NCBI RefSeq assembly: GCF_001635455.1
Contig: NZ_LWEH01000150.1
Span: 1 to 64,000, forward strand
Origin: Vibrio sp. HI00D65
GTDB lineage: Bacteria; Pseudomonadota; Gammaproteobacteria; Enterobacterales; Vibrionaceae
DNA: 64,000 nt
Reading direction: 5' to 3'
The notes beneath the pieces were generated by a model. The model ran no database searches, had not been told where the DNA came from, and saw only the letters and a list, made by a program, of their open reading frames with translations. Shown piece by piece: positions 17,169-26,713 of this stretch. A program made the translations under genes and the position numbers. Within the stretch, counting starts at the first letter, position 1. Each line of letters opens with the position of its first letter.

Positions 17169-18746
17169 ATGAAATTACTAATAGCAATTACCACACTTTT
17201 CTTATCAACCTTCGCTCATTCATCAGTTTATTTTGGTCCCCCCGATGGGGAAAACATTATTGATATAGAGAGTAAAGACGGTTATTTATTTAAGGTAGAA
17301 AGTGGAATATATGTACAAGCACATTCGGAGGAGTTCGTTCTCGGAATTGCTACTTTATTTGAAAACTTGAAGCAGACTCGCACGGGGAGAGCCATTATCA
17401 ACCAAACCTCTCACTATGCCCCGATTGCGCTGCCAAACAAAGAACGTGCTGTAGCGTTCCATACCGAAGGTCTAGTTGATGGTACTATAGAAAAGATTCA
17501 CGTTGTAATAAGGCCCCCTAGGGGCGGAAAGCAGTTTGTCACAGAACCTCTAATCGCCTCCCCTGAATTTGTGAATTATCAATCAAATGGGCTTGGTGTT
17601 CCTGCAGTAATCTATTTTGACATCGATAATGCCGTTTTAATCCCAGGTGACTCAACTATTATTGAACCTTCTATAGCACTCGGGCATGAACTTATACATG
17701 CTCGTGACTATTTAACTGGCGGCTTACCAACGGGTACGCAACGAATTCGTCATCGTGCACCTGTCGCTGGTACAACTCATAATGGAGAAGAGTTTACAGA
17801 GGGAGAGGTGGTTGAATTTAGCTTAATGAAACGTGAGATAGAGGCGACAGGACTCTCCTACCAAAAAGGGAGTACAAAGTTAAAAACACTCACTACTTCA
17901 CGTCAATCGTCTATCGAAAGAAGAGAAAGCGTGATGAATGTTTGGGAAGAAGCATTAAAGAATAAATCGGTATCTAAGGCTGATTACGCTCGCGTTAAAA
18001 CTAATATTCAACGTTTGAAATCTGAAGTGCCAGTATCCGAATACCATTTATCTAAAGAGTTTGGAAATGAAGCTCGTGACATGTATTGGCCGGGTTCTAT
18101 GATTGATTACTCATCAACTCCGACCGATATAACGTTAAAAAGCGTAAAACAAACTACCTCTGGAGTATTGAGCTCAACATCACTCAGTACGACAAAAGTA
18201 AGTGAGGCACTCCATAGTAACCCTCAATCTCTTTTACTAATAAGCACAAGCTTAATTGAACGAAAAAATGGCTTCCCAAAACTCGATAAAGTGTTGCGTA
18301 CCGCCCTTGAATTAGCCATCAAGGCGGATCGAAAAGTTATTCTTCTCGAAGGTGATAATTTTTCATCGTTAACAGAGGTTGAAAAGCGCCTAACAGTAGC
18401 AACGATTGAAAAGGCCGCGGATAGTATTAAAAAAGGCAATACCCCATCTTCTGTCATTCAAATAAACGCAGATGAAATTAGTAATGAGGGCAGAGATTTG
18501 TTAACTCAATCGGAACAAGTGGTCCTGATTTCGACCAATGACGATATTTCCGCGTTGACGATGTCCGAAAATATTGCAGGTAGCTCTCAAAAACTATTAG
18601 TCAATCGGATCGTGAGATCAGATCAACCCAATCCAAGTGTGATATACGCGAATCGTTTGCGCTGGTCTAAGCTCGCAGAAAAAGACAATGTAACGCTAGT
18701 GGCAAACTCTAGATTACCTAAGTCAAAGAAGTGTTGGAGCCTATAA
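17169..18746 (+). CDS. Secreted zinc metalloprotease, M91/NleD-like motif; candidate toxin
   Basis: 525 aa with signal peptide (MKLLIAITTLFLSTFAHSS). HELIHARD at 173-180 gives the zinc-binding HExxH. About 45 residues later comes EFSLMKREIEATG, matching the downstream Glu and E..a.G pattern I associate with the M91 (NleD) effector proteases, which cut host JNK/p38 kinases. Residues 330-525 form a second region of unknown fold with alternating beta strands (SLLLIS, KVILLEG, VVLIS). The gene is followed by a partner gene with overlapping stop and start (TAATG, 18744-18748). A Sec signal on an NleD-like protease would mean secretion by a two-step route rather than type III injection. The protease call is strong; the family and toxin role are inference. 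Confidence 0.65.
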   Translation: MKLLIAITTLFLSTFAHSSVYFGPPDGENIIDIESKDGYLFKVESGIYVQAHSEEFVLGIATLFENLKQTRTGRAIINQTSHYAPIALPNKERAVAFHTEGLVDGTIEKIHVVIRPPRGGKQFVTEPLIASPEFVNYQSNGLGVPAVIYFDIDNAVLIPGDSTIIEPSIALGHELIHARDYLTGGLPTGTQRIRHRAPVAGTTHNGEEFTEGEVVEFSLMKREIEATGLSYQKGSTKLKTLTTSRQSSIERRESVMNVWEEALKNKSVSKADYARVKTNIQRLKSEVPVSEYHLSKEFGNEARDMYWPGSMIDYSSTPTDITLKSVKQTTSGVLSSTSLSTTKVSEALHSNPQSLLLISTSLIERKNGFPKLDKVLRTALELAIKADRKVILLEGDNFSSLTEVEKRLTVATIEKAADSIKKGNTPSSVIQINADEISNEGRDLLTQSEQVVLISTNDDISALTMSENIAGSSQKLLVNRIVRSDQPNPSVIYANRLRWSKLAEKDNVTLVANSRLPKSKKCWSL

Positions 18747-20866
18747 TGAAGATCAAAAATTTAATATTGTTCATTGGTCTTTGCGTAAGCTTGAATGCCA
18801 ATGCATTGGAAACTTGTAATCTTGGAGCTGAAACTCTTGAAGAAGAGCACGAGTGGCTGGCTCGGTTGGACTATGAATTTGAGAGTGAACTGACTGATGT
18901 TAAAGAAATTGCAGCATTGGATAAAATTCCAAGTCTAGTGCTTCCTATAAGCGACGAAGGTATGTTTGCTGAACATTGGGCTGGAGTTACAGATGTAATA
19001 GATAGTAAAAATAGTCAGCCCAACAGTGCAAAAAGAATTGCCCAACTGGAGCGTGTGTCTGAGCGCCAAGCTCTTTGGCAACTAGCTAAAAATGGAGGTA
19101 GGGCTTTTTCAAGCGTGTTAGATATTGTTTTTTTCGCACCTTGGGTTGAAGATTTAACGAGAACAATGTGGGATGACTCTGCAAGCGAATTACACCGACT
19201 GAGTGTTACTGCTGAGCCTATCCCTTTTGTCGGTTTTGCTATTGGGTACTATGATTACCTGTCTACATTGGACAACCCAGAAAAACGGCTTAATCAATGG
19301 CTGAAAAATGGGCACTACAGCTATGGACAAGAAACCGTGCTCCAAAGGCTAAACACCGCGTCTGCAGAATCCATTGAGCATCAACATGAACAATTAAAGC
19401 AGCATATTATCGAGTTGACTAAAAGACTTGCTTCTATTCAATTACTTCACTACGACGCAACGTATAGTGCAAAAGTATTAGAGTTGCAGGAGGTCATCAA
19501 TAAAATGTTTTCTGCAATTGATATCGAATACGCCAGCACAATGTTGGATTTGTATAACCGTCCACCGCACGTGATTCAGAAATTTGGTGAGCAAGCTTGT
19601 ATCAACCCAAAGTTAGAGGTTCGGGAGGAACTTAATAATTTGGGTGTTGTATCTAGTGGAGCTATTAACAATTTGAGGGAATGTAGCTATCGAATGTTAA
19701 TGGGAAATGTCGGGCAACTTTATGGTATCGGAAAATATCCACATATCGACAAAGTCCGTGGCGATATCCTCGCTTATAAACAAAATATTATAGAGAATGC
19801 AGTGAGCCATATTATTGAATGGCGAGAAAAGATATTCGAAATTCAGCGCAATAGTATTGACACTCTAGTGCGTGACACTTTAAACAGCGGAAGTATTCGA
19901 AGTTATCGACTGTATTTGTATCAACGTGCGCGGCGAATTGCGATTGATAACTTTTCTTTGTCGATTATACAGCGACGTGCTACCGAAGAGGAGCAGCGAA
20001 CAGGGCGATTTCTTGTTGGGGAAGGAGAGCTGATCTGCGGAGTGTACTCTTGCCAAGTTTATCAAGGCAGAGAAGTCTTTTTTGATGAAGACTCTGATCC
20101 ACTTTTACAAAAGCTGTCTGAGCCCTTGGACAACATCGATTTGAGCAGTTACATCAACGAGCGTGTTATGCGTGGATGGACAAACGTTGAGCTTGATGAG
20201 CCTTATATAAATCTTTGGCAACAGTGGCAAAATAGAGAAGATGTAAGTCTGTCAGCTTTGCCCTATAAAGGTAACCCTTCGTTGGAAGTGATTAAAAAAG
20301 ACATGCCAGAGTTGTTTGAGATTTTCGAGAAGATCCCAAGTCACTTATCAGCGGAACAGGCTAAACCGTTTTTGTTTCAATTGATAAGAAATAGGATGTT
20401 TAAAGAAGATATCCAAACCGCTTGGACGAAACTTGGCGATTTTATATTTCGATTTCAATATGAACAGCGTCAACATCAATCACTCAACTTCCTACCTTTG
20501 CAGTGGCAGCAAGCCATTTGGCCTTCTCAGCCTCAAGGTGTGTTGTTTAGTGCTTTTTTAGACAAAACATACATGTACTACTCTCGTCAGCCCTGGGCTC
20601 AAGCATTACCATTCTCTGATGGGAGAACCAGTACTACAAATTGGACATTATATCAGGGACAATCGCATCATTACTATCTAACCCAATCGGTGCCCGAGAA
20701 TGTCTATCTTGGAGACCAGTATTGGATAGAGATTAATGAACAGCTTAGTCATGTGTTAGCATTGCCGGAAATTCGTTGGCGTCCATTTGAGCAGATGATT
20801 CTCATGGATATATGGTCTCAGATTACAGAGATAGAGTCTTTGGTAGAGGTATCGAACCGCCTGTAG
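18746..20866 (+). CDS. Large exported protein coupled to the metalloprotease; possible delivery component
   Basis: 706 aa starting at the ATG overlapping the protease stop. A TTG five codons upstream is possible, but the ATG gives a clean signal peptide (MKIKNLILFIGLCVSLNANA). I do not recognise a family. Two hydrophobic stretches lie close together (about 120-133, FSSVLDIVFFAPW, and 158-170, PIPFVGFAIGYY) with charged residues between, resembling a membrane-inserting helical hairpin of AB-toxin translocation domains. Helical, charged sequence then extends to about residue 420, with Cys pairs (ICGVYSC near 430). The C-terminal third is rich in aromatic residues (Trp, Tyr), as in carbohydrate- or receptor-binding domains. 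The delivery role is hypothesis. Confidence 0.6.
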   Translation: MKIKNLILFIGLCVSLNANALETCNLGAETLEEEHEWLARLDYEFESELTDVKEIAALDKIPSLVLPISDEGMFAEHWAGVTDVIDSKNSQPNSAKRIAQLERVSERQALWQLAKNGGRAFSSVLDIVFFAPWVEDLTRTMWDDSASELHRLSVTAEPIPFVGFAIGYYDYLSTLDNPEKRLNQWLKNGHYSYGQETVLQRLNTASAESIEHQHEQLKQHIIELTKRLASIQLLHYDATYSAKVLELQEVINKMFSAIDIEYASTMLDLYNRPPHVIQKFGEQACINPKLEVREELNNLGVVSSGAINNLRECSYRMLMGNVGQLYGIGKYPHIDKVRGDILAYKQNIIENAVSHIIEWREKIFEIQRNSIDTLVRDTLNSGSIRSYRLYLYQRARRIAIDNFSLSIIQRRATEEEQRTGRFLVGEGELICGVYSCQVYQGREVFFDEDSDPLLQKLSEPLDNIDLSSYINERVMRGWTNVELDEPYINLWQQWQNREDVSLSALPYKGNPSLEVIKKDMPELFEIFEKIPSHLSAEQAKPFLFQLIRNRMFKEDIQTAWTKLGDFIFRFQYEQRQHQSLNFLPLQWQQAIWPSQPQGVLFSAFLDKTYMYYSRQPWAQALPFSDGRTSTTNWTLYQGQSHHYYLTQSVPENVYLGDQYWIEINEQLSHVLALPEIRWRPFEQMILMDIWSQITEIESLVEVSNRL

Positions 20867-20892
20867 CGTTTACCCAGTACTGACAACGTATA

Positions 20893-20918
20893 AATACCGA
20901 CCGTGAGAGGTCGGTATT
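20893..20918 (+). terminator. Hairpin terminator of the protease/partner unit
   Basis: Perfect AATACCGACC / GGTCGGTATT arms with a 6-base loop, 27 bases after the stop; the T run is weak. Confidence 0.65.
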
Positions 20919-21070
20919 GTTATTGAAAACTTAATCCCTTTTGCTTTTGTGCCTTTAGTGATGTTTTATAACGGTATTAGGGACAAAGTCTAGATTATGA
21001 CGAGGGTATTTAGAATGTAGCTATTCGTTACTTAATCTAAATACCCTCATAGCTACTTATCGAAAGCATA

Positions 21071-21346
21071 ATGGCTGCGACGACTATTAGTGAGAGTTGC
21101 TTTATTTGGTGCATCAACATCCAATCATCCCCCCTTCTTAGGTACACTAATGCCACTTGTCGGTTTTTTCACAATCTCAGAGTGGAAATTCTAGAGTGTA
21201 ATGATGACGAAGCTTTATCAGCAATAAAAGAAGGCAGGGTAGGTTTTGCTATTATTTTAGACAGTGAGGATTTAGGCTTTATATTAATTAAAGGAGGAAG
21301 TGAACCACTGATAAAAGAGTGGTTTAGCTGTTTATACTCTAAATGA
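21071..21346 (+). pseudogene. Possible LysR substrate-binding-domain fragment
   Basis: A 91-codon frame whose middle (LRVEILECNDDEALSAIKEG, then RVGFAIILDSEDLGF) resembles the first beta-alpha-beta unit of a LysR effector domain. No LysR DNA-binding domain precedes it and the rest of the domain is missing. Codons before about 21165 look random. If real, it is a remnant. The surrounding 20920-21070 and 21347-21627 show no other gene. Confidence 0.3.
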
Positions 21347-21627
21347 ACAATTCAACACACTGCAGTACAGTTGACAGCAATACTTTTCCAAATTGGGCAA
21401 ACTTAAGCATTACCATCATAGCAGAGCTGGCTTTTCTGACAAACAATCGCATGAAAACGAAATCTGGAGTGCAGTTCCCTCGAGTAAAGAGGGTTCGTAG
21501 AGAGACATAAACCGCACATACCATTGACCATGGTGTGCGCGGTTTGACACTGCAAATAAGCTCTGGAAGCTAACAATGTATAACGTGTTTAGGCATAAGC
21601 CTTGTAGTTAGACTTTCATCAGGAGAG

Positions 21628-23262
21628 TTATTTAATAAGCTCTATCTTCTCAGCTTGATTCTGCTCTGCCATAGACAACGCAAGTGCTTCTGCAACCTTA
21701 ATACCGTCGATACCAGCAGACAGGATACCACCCGCGTAACCCGCGCCTTCACCAGCAGGGTAGAAGCCCTTCAGGTTGATACTTTGGAAGTCTTTGCCAC
21801 GCTTGATACATACCGGAGAAGACGTGCGAGTCTCAACACCTGTCAGTAGGCCATCTGGGGTAGAGAAGCCTTTGATCTTCTTCTCGAACGCAGGGATTGC
21901 TTCACGAATCGCTTCGATTGCAAAGTCAGGCAGCGCTTTTGAAATGTCAGTTAGGTGGATACCCGGTGTGAATGATGGTTGTACATCACCTAGAGCACTT
22001 GGATCGCGATCTTTCAGGAAATCGCCTATTTTTTGTGCTGGGGCATCGTAATTCTTACCACCGAGTACAAATGCGCCACTTTCTAGTTCACGTTGTAAAC
22101 GGATACCTGCTAGAGCGTCACCTGGGTAATCGCGTTCTGGGTCGATACCAACAACGATTGCGCTGTTTGCGTTACGTTCTGCACGAGAGTACTGGCTCAT
22201 ACCGTTGGTTACAACTCGGCCTTCTTCAGAGGTTGCAGCAACCACAGTACCACCAGGGCACATACAGAAGCTGTATACAGTGCGGCCATTCTTACAGTGG
22301 TGAACCAGCTTGTAGTCAGCAGCACCTAGAATTGGGTTGCCTGCGTTCTTACCAAAACGAGCTTCGTCAATCATTGACTGTTTGTGTTCGATACGGAAAC
22401 CGACAGAGAAAGGCTTCGCTTCCATGTAAACACCACGGTCATGCAGCATTTCAAATGTGTCACGAGCACTGTGACCAACAGCTAGTACAACGTGGCGAGA
22501 TTTGATCTCTTCACCGTTAGAAAGTGTTAGACCAGTGATTTGGCCATCTTCCATATGAAGGTCATCTACACGAGTGCTGAAGCGGATTTCGCCGCCCAGC
22601 TCGATGATAGAAGCACGCATTTTTTCGATCATGGTAACCAGTTTGAAGGTACCGATGTGCGGCTTACTTACGTATAGGATCTCTTCTGGTGCGCCAGCTG
22701 CAACGAACTCTTCGATCACTTTACGGCCGTAGTGTTTTGGATCTTTAACTTGGCTGTAGAGCTTACCGTCAGAGAATGTACCTGCGCCACCTTCACCATA
22801 CTGTACGTTTGATTCTGTGTTCAAAGTCCGCTTACGCCAGAAACCAAAGGTATCTTTAGTACGCTCGCGAACTTCTTTACCACGTTCAACGATGATTGGG
22901 TTGAAACCCATTTGAGCAAGCACTAGACCAGCGAATAGACCACAAGGGCCAAAGCCGATAACAACAGGGCGCTCAGTTTGGTTTTCCAACGCTTTGGCTA
23001 CGAACTTATACTCCATGTCTGGAGTCACTTTGACGTGTGGATCGCTTATGAAGGTTTCTAATAACTCAGCTTCGTTTTCAACGAAAACATCCAGCGTGTA
23101 GATAAGCAGGATCTTTGATTTCTTACGAGCATCGTAGCCACGTTTAAAGATATTAAAAGAGATAACCTGATCTGAGTTGATGCCAAGCTTCGCTTCAATC
23201 GCTTCTTCAATGGCAGACTCTTCGTGGTCTAGTGGAAGTTTAATTTCGGTTAAACGTATCAT
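21628..23262 (-). CDS. FAD-dependent oxidoreductase (COG2509 type)
   Basis: 544 aa. A small N-terminal ferredoxin-like domain (about 1-90) precedes a Rossmann FAD-binding motif (VIGFGPCGLFAGLVLAQMG near 100, then IIVERG). Further family landmarks are GEGGAGTFSDGKL, a PHIGT segment, CPGGTVVAA with a nearby Cys (FCMCPGG), and a C-terminal FAD motif (GFYPAGEGAGYAGGI). It belongs to the widespread family of uncharacterised FAD-dependent dehydrogenases of this length. Substrate unknown. It is divergent from fdxA. Confidence 0.88.
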   Translation of the reverse strand: MIRLTEIKLPLDHEESAIEEAIEAKLGINSDQVISFNIFKRGYDARKKSKILLIYTLDVFVENEAELLETFISDPHVKVTPDMEYKFVAKALENQTERPVVIGFGPCGLFAGLVLAQMGFNPIIVERGKEVRERTKDTFGFWRKRTLNTESNVQYGEGGAGTFSDGKLYSQVKDPKHYGRKVIEEFVAAGAPEEILYVSKPHIGTFKLVTMIEKMRASIIELGGEIRFSTRVDDLHMEDGQITGLTLSNGEEIKSRHVVLAVGHSARDTFEMLHDRGVYMEAKPFSVGFRIEHKQSMIDEARFGKNAGNPILGAADYKLVHHCKNGRTVYSFCMCPGGTVVAATSEEGRVVTNGMSQYSRAERNANSAIVVGIDPERDYPGDALAGIRLQRELESGAFVLGGKNYDAPAQKIGDFLKDRDPSALGDVQPSFTPGIHLTDISKALPDFAIEAIREAIPAFEKKIKGFSTPDGLLTGVETRTSSPVCIKRGKDFQSINLKGFYPAGEGAGYAGGILSAGIDGIKVAEALALSMAEQNQAEKIELIK

Positions 23263-23518
23263 TTCGATGTCTCGTACTTATAGGTGTCTTAGCTAGACCG
23301 CTTCTAGTGAATACAGAGTTTGGTGTAACACTGATGTTGGGAAGAAGCGATAAGCTCACAATGGCGCGCATTTTACGAGAATTTGATTTATCTGTCATAC
23401 TAATTTGGAAACATGGAGCAAATAGACATGATATTAGAGTCGTATGATGTTGAATTTTGCTTTGGGATGAGTATTATCCCCATTCTTCAATTTTGACTAA
23501 CTTATAGAGCAGAGCATC

Positions 23519-23842
23519 ATGGCATTTGTCGTAGGCGATAATTGTATTCAATGTAAATACACAGACTGTGTGGCAGTGTGTCCCGCAGATGCGTTCCATG
23601 AAGGCCCAAACTTCATGGTAATTAACCCTATCGAATGTATCGATTGTGGTTTATGTGTACCTGAATGTGATGCTCAAGCGATCTTCCAAGAAGACGAACT
23701 GCCTGAAGATCAAAAGATCTTCATTGAAGTGAACGCAGAACTTGCTGAGATTTGGCCTGTGCAGACAGAAGTAAAACCAGCAATGGATGATGCAGAAAAA
23801 TGGAATGGCGTGCCTGATAAGTTGGCAATGCTAGAGAAGTAA
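23519..23842 (+). CDS. fdxA: Ferredoxin FdxA, 7Fe-8S type
   Basis: 107 aa. The N-terminal 60 residues hold two cluster-binding sets ([18 protein letters not shown] and [16 protein letters not shown]), in the pattern of FdxA ferredoxins that carry a [3Fe-4S] and a [4Fe-4S] cluster. The acidic C-terminal tail ([19 protein letters not shown]) is typical of the group. Cytoplasmic electron carrier. It stands alone and ends in a strong terminator. Confidence 0.95.
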   Translation: MAFVVGDNCIQCKYTDCVAVCPADAFHEGPNFMVINPIECIDCGLCVPECDAQAIFQEDELPEDQKIFIEVNAELAEIWPVQTEVKPAMDDAEKWNGVPDKLAMLEK

Positions 23843-23860
23843 TTCTTAAAAGCTCAAATA

Positions 23861-23896
23861 AAAAGGCGTATTGATTGAATCAATACGCCTTTTTTA
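23861..23896. terminator. Strong bidirectional terminator after fdxA
   Basis: AAAAGGCGTATTGATT and its complement form a near-perfect 15-bp stem with a T run. It also ends the converging methyltransferase gene. Confidence 0.9.
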
Positions 23897-23935
23897 ATAT
23901 CTGCACACTGCCTGTTAGTCAGTGAGCGGTGAGCT

Positions 23936-24670
23936 CTAATTATGTTGACGACGCATGTTGTCAAGAATGATACCTGTAGCCATTGCTACGTTCAGAGATT
24001 CAGCGCCACCGAATGCTGGAATGGTAATCTTGTCTGTCACGAACTTAGCTGCGTGTTCACGGATGCCGTGAGACTCGCTGCCCATCAGCAAAATACCGTT
24101 CGCAGTAAAGTCAGTCTTATGAACACTTTCGCCTTCTAAGAACGCCCCGTAAACAGGTAGGTTTGCTTGCTCTAGGTAAGCTGGTAAATCCGTTTGGCTC
24201 ACGTGTACTCGGTCAAAGCTGCCCATGGTCGCGCTGATGGTTTTGGGGTTGTATGGATCAGCACAATCGCTGCTCGCAACGATATGTTTAATGCCATACC
24301 AGTCTGCTACACGAATGATCGTACCTAGGTTGCCCGGGTCAGATACGCCATCAAGCGCGATCATCAAACCTGTCGCTTCTGGTAATTCAACCTTTGGAAT
24401 CTCAACCACAGCAATTGCGGCATTGTTGCTTACCAAAGTGCTCGCTTTGGTTAGATCGTCTAGCGAAGCTTCAACACAATCAAACCCAATCAGTGCTGCG
24501 TGATTTTCAGATAAGAAATCATCAGTAGCAAAGACGTTCTTTACGACTAAGTCGCTATTGAACAGCTCAAGAACGTTCTTTTCACCTTGAACTAAAAACA
24601 GGCCGTGGGCTTTACGTTGTTTCTTTTGGCCCAAAGCACGCAGGAGTTTTAATTGGTTTTTTGAAATCAT
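23936..24670 (-). CDS. SpoU/TrmH-family RNA 2'-O-methyltransferase
   Basis: 244 aa, using S-adenosylmethionine to methylate a ribose in tRNA or rRNA. An N-terminal substrate-binding domain (KKQRKAHGLFLVQGEKNV) is followed by the SPOUT knot with all three motifs: LDGVSDPGNLGTIIRVADW, LLMGSESHGI, and IPAFGGAESLNVAMATGI. The target base cannot be read from sequence; the N-terminus resembles the RlmB/TsnR side of the family. Confidence 0.9.
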   Translation of the reverse strand: MISKNQLKLLRALGQKKQRKAHGLFLVQGEKNVLELFNSDLVVKNVFATDDFLSENHAALIGFDCVEASLDDLTKASTLVSNNAAIAVVEIPKVELPEATGLMIALDGVSDPGNLGTIIRVADWYGIKHIVASSDCADPYNPKTISATMGSFDRVHVSQTDLPAYLEQANLPVYGAFLEGESVHKTDFTANGILLMGSESHGIREHAAKFVTDKITIPAFGGAESLNVAMATGIILDNMRRQHN

Positions 24671-24854
24671 GTTTTTATCCTAGATATAAGCCAGCGCATT
24701 ATAGAGCAAAGGTTAGAGAACCAAAAGTGCGATAAGCCAATGCAATCCATATAAAAGCAAAAGCGACCCACTTAAAAAACAAAAGCGCACTAAATAGTGC
24801 ACTCTTATAGAAGCAACATAAGCTCAACAGAACCGGATAAGCTTAACCTACCAC

Positions 24855-25907
24855 CTAATACGGCACAGGGTAGCGCTGAAAAACGGTGTTGATATCGGTT
24901 AGAATTTCTTCAGAAAGCGGCTTGCTGAACGCTGCTACGTTCTCTTTAAGCTGTTCCATAGTGGTTGCACCAATAATGGTTGAGGTAACCCCATCCACTT
25001 GGTTACACCATGCTAAGGCGAGCTGACTCGGCGTGAATCCATGTGCGTTTGCCACTTCTACGTAGCCTTTAACTGCTTCATTAGCCAATTCAGTATCACG
25101 GAAAATACCTTTGCGCTGCATGTAAGTCCAACGGCTACCTTCCGGCCTTGCGCCATCAATGTATTTGCCACTAAGCATACCGGCCGCCAAAGGTGACCAT
25201 GGTAAGTAAGCGACGTCTTCATGCACGCAATTTTCGATCAAATATGGCCAGTCTTTCGTGTGCAGCAAGCTGAATTCGTTTTGGATAGAGACCATGCGCG
25301 GCAATTCATGCTTCTCGGCTAACTTAAGGTAAGTATTAATGCCCCAAGTGCTGTCATCGGATAGACCAACGTGGCGGATTTTGCCTGCTTTAATACAGCT
25401 TGCAAGAGCTTGTAAGATCTCCAACATTTCAGCTTCATGTTGTTGCCTGTCGATGTCGCTAAAACGAATCTGGTTAGGGAAGTGCTTACCGAAGTGCGGT
25501 GTTGTTCGATTTGGCCAGTGAAGTTGGTACAGATCGATATAATCCGTTTGCAAGCGCCTCAACGAGGCATCAACTGCGGCGATCACCGCTTCACCAGTGA
25601 TAGGGCCACCGTTTCGAACCCAAGGCAATCCAGGACCCGCAATTTTACTGGCAATGATTAACTCTTGGCGACGCTGTGGGTTGCGTGACAACCAGTTACC
25701 GATAATCGCTTCGGTTTTACCATAGGTTTCTGGAGAAGGTGGTACTGCGTACATCTCTGCAGTATCAATAAAGTTAATGCTTTGGCTTAGTGCGTATTCA
25801 ATTTGTTGGTCGGCTTGCTGTTGAGTATTTTGCAGCCCCCAAGTCATGCTCCCAAGACAAATTCGGGAAACGGGAATTTGACTACTTCCTAGTTTTGAAT
25901 ATTCCAT
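24855..25907 (-). CDS. Aldo/keto reductase, Tas-like
   Basis: 350 aa from ATG 25907 (MEYSKLGSSQIPVSRICLG), which matches the usual start of Tas-type reductases. An open frame continues 50 codons further upstream, but that part is Cys/Ser/Phe-rich and unlike the family. Catalytic residues: Asp and Tyr in FIDTAEMYAVPP, Lys in IIASKIAG, His in LYQLHWP. The C-terminus carries the cofactor signature (STIIGATTMEQLKENV). Cytoplasmic NADPH-dependent oxidoreductase; physiological substrate unknown. Confidence 0.9.
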   Translation of the reverse strand: MEYSKLGSSQIPVSRICLGSMTWGLQNTQQQADQQIEYALSQSINFIDTAEMYAVPPSPETYGKTEAIIGNWLSRNPQRRQELIIASKIAGPGLPWVRNGGPITGEAVIAAVDASLRRLQTDYIDLYQLHWPNRTTPHFGKHFPNQIRFSDIDRQQHEAEMLEILQALASCIKAGKIRHVGLSDDSTWGINTYLKLAEKHELPRMVSIQNEFSLLHTKDWPYLIENCVHEDVAYLPWSPLAAGMLSGKYIDGARPEGSRWTYMQRKGIFRDTELANEAVKGYVEVANAHGFTPSQLALAWCNQVDGVTSTIIGATTMEQLKENVAAFSKPLSEEILTDINTVFQRYPVPY

Positions 25908-26249
25908 TGAATTCAGGATTCCTGTTGTTGGGTTCTCTGGTACTCGCATTATAGTTTTGAAAAAAGGGCGAGTGATGGATGAAAACGAATATGAATTATT
26001 AGCACAAAATGACAAGACAAGGTATCGGTTAAGGCACTTTAATGAGTCATTTCTCATCGCCTTGGGTCAGCCTGCGTAATGTGTGAAAAGTAACAAAAGC
26101 TTTGGAGCGAGAAACACATGTCAATGATTGGTAGTGTCAATGGAATTAAAAACAAATCGAGGGGAGAAGTAATGAAAATAAACAAGCTCTACCGGATAGT
26201 GAATAGAGCTCATTTATAAGAGGGGATGGTGTTAGATATACGTGATCTA

Positions 26250-26393
26250 CTAGGCTGCGCCGGTATCAAATCCACCTTGGGTTTGCGCCTGCTTTATAGC
26301 TTCCTGCCTTTGAACTTCTTTTTCAGTTAATACTGGTTGAATTTGTTCCTCAGAGGCTTGAGGAGAGAAAATGAAATATTTATTAATCGTCAT
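26250..26393 (-). CDS. Small protein of 47 aa, unknown function
   Basis: Starts at ATG 26393, eight bases after a GGAG, and reads MTINKYFIFSPQASEEQIQP, ending QGGFDTGAA. A longer frame to 26504 exists but has no ribosome site. It is hydrophilic, Gln/Glu-rich and helical in its second half. It lies in a 650-base gap that is otherwise empty. It looks like a genuine small protein, function unknown. Confidence 0.55.
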   Translation of the reverse strand: MTINKYFIFSPQASEEQIQPVLTEKEVQRQEAIKQAQTQGGFDTGAA

Positions 26394-26713
26394 AGCTATA
26401 TCTCCGTCTAATGTATGGCAGATTCTGCATCGGAGATAAATTGTGATCATCATCCACACTGTACTTTTTTTAGGCTGAGAGCGGAGGGCGTAGAATGTGT
26501 ACAAAGCGATCGCTCATCATCCGAACGCAATACTGAAATGACGCAACCCTCTAGATTCAGTATAGGAAGCCCATCAAATTTCGCACAATAATGATTTAGA
26601 GCAAATACATAGATAGTCAGGGGCGTAATATGAAACACCTCGCTACTGACTCTGTACACGTATCTAATAATTAATTCAGTAAATCAATTACTTAATCCAT
26701 GGTGAGATGAATT

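Noticed and set aside
21339..21524. 61-codon minus-strand frame
   Set aside because: No ribosome site and no recognisable protein features.
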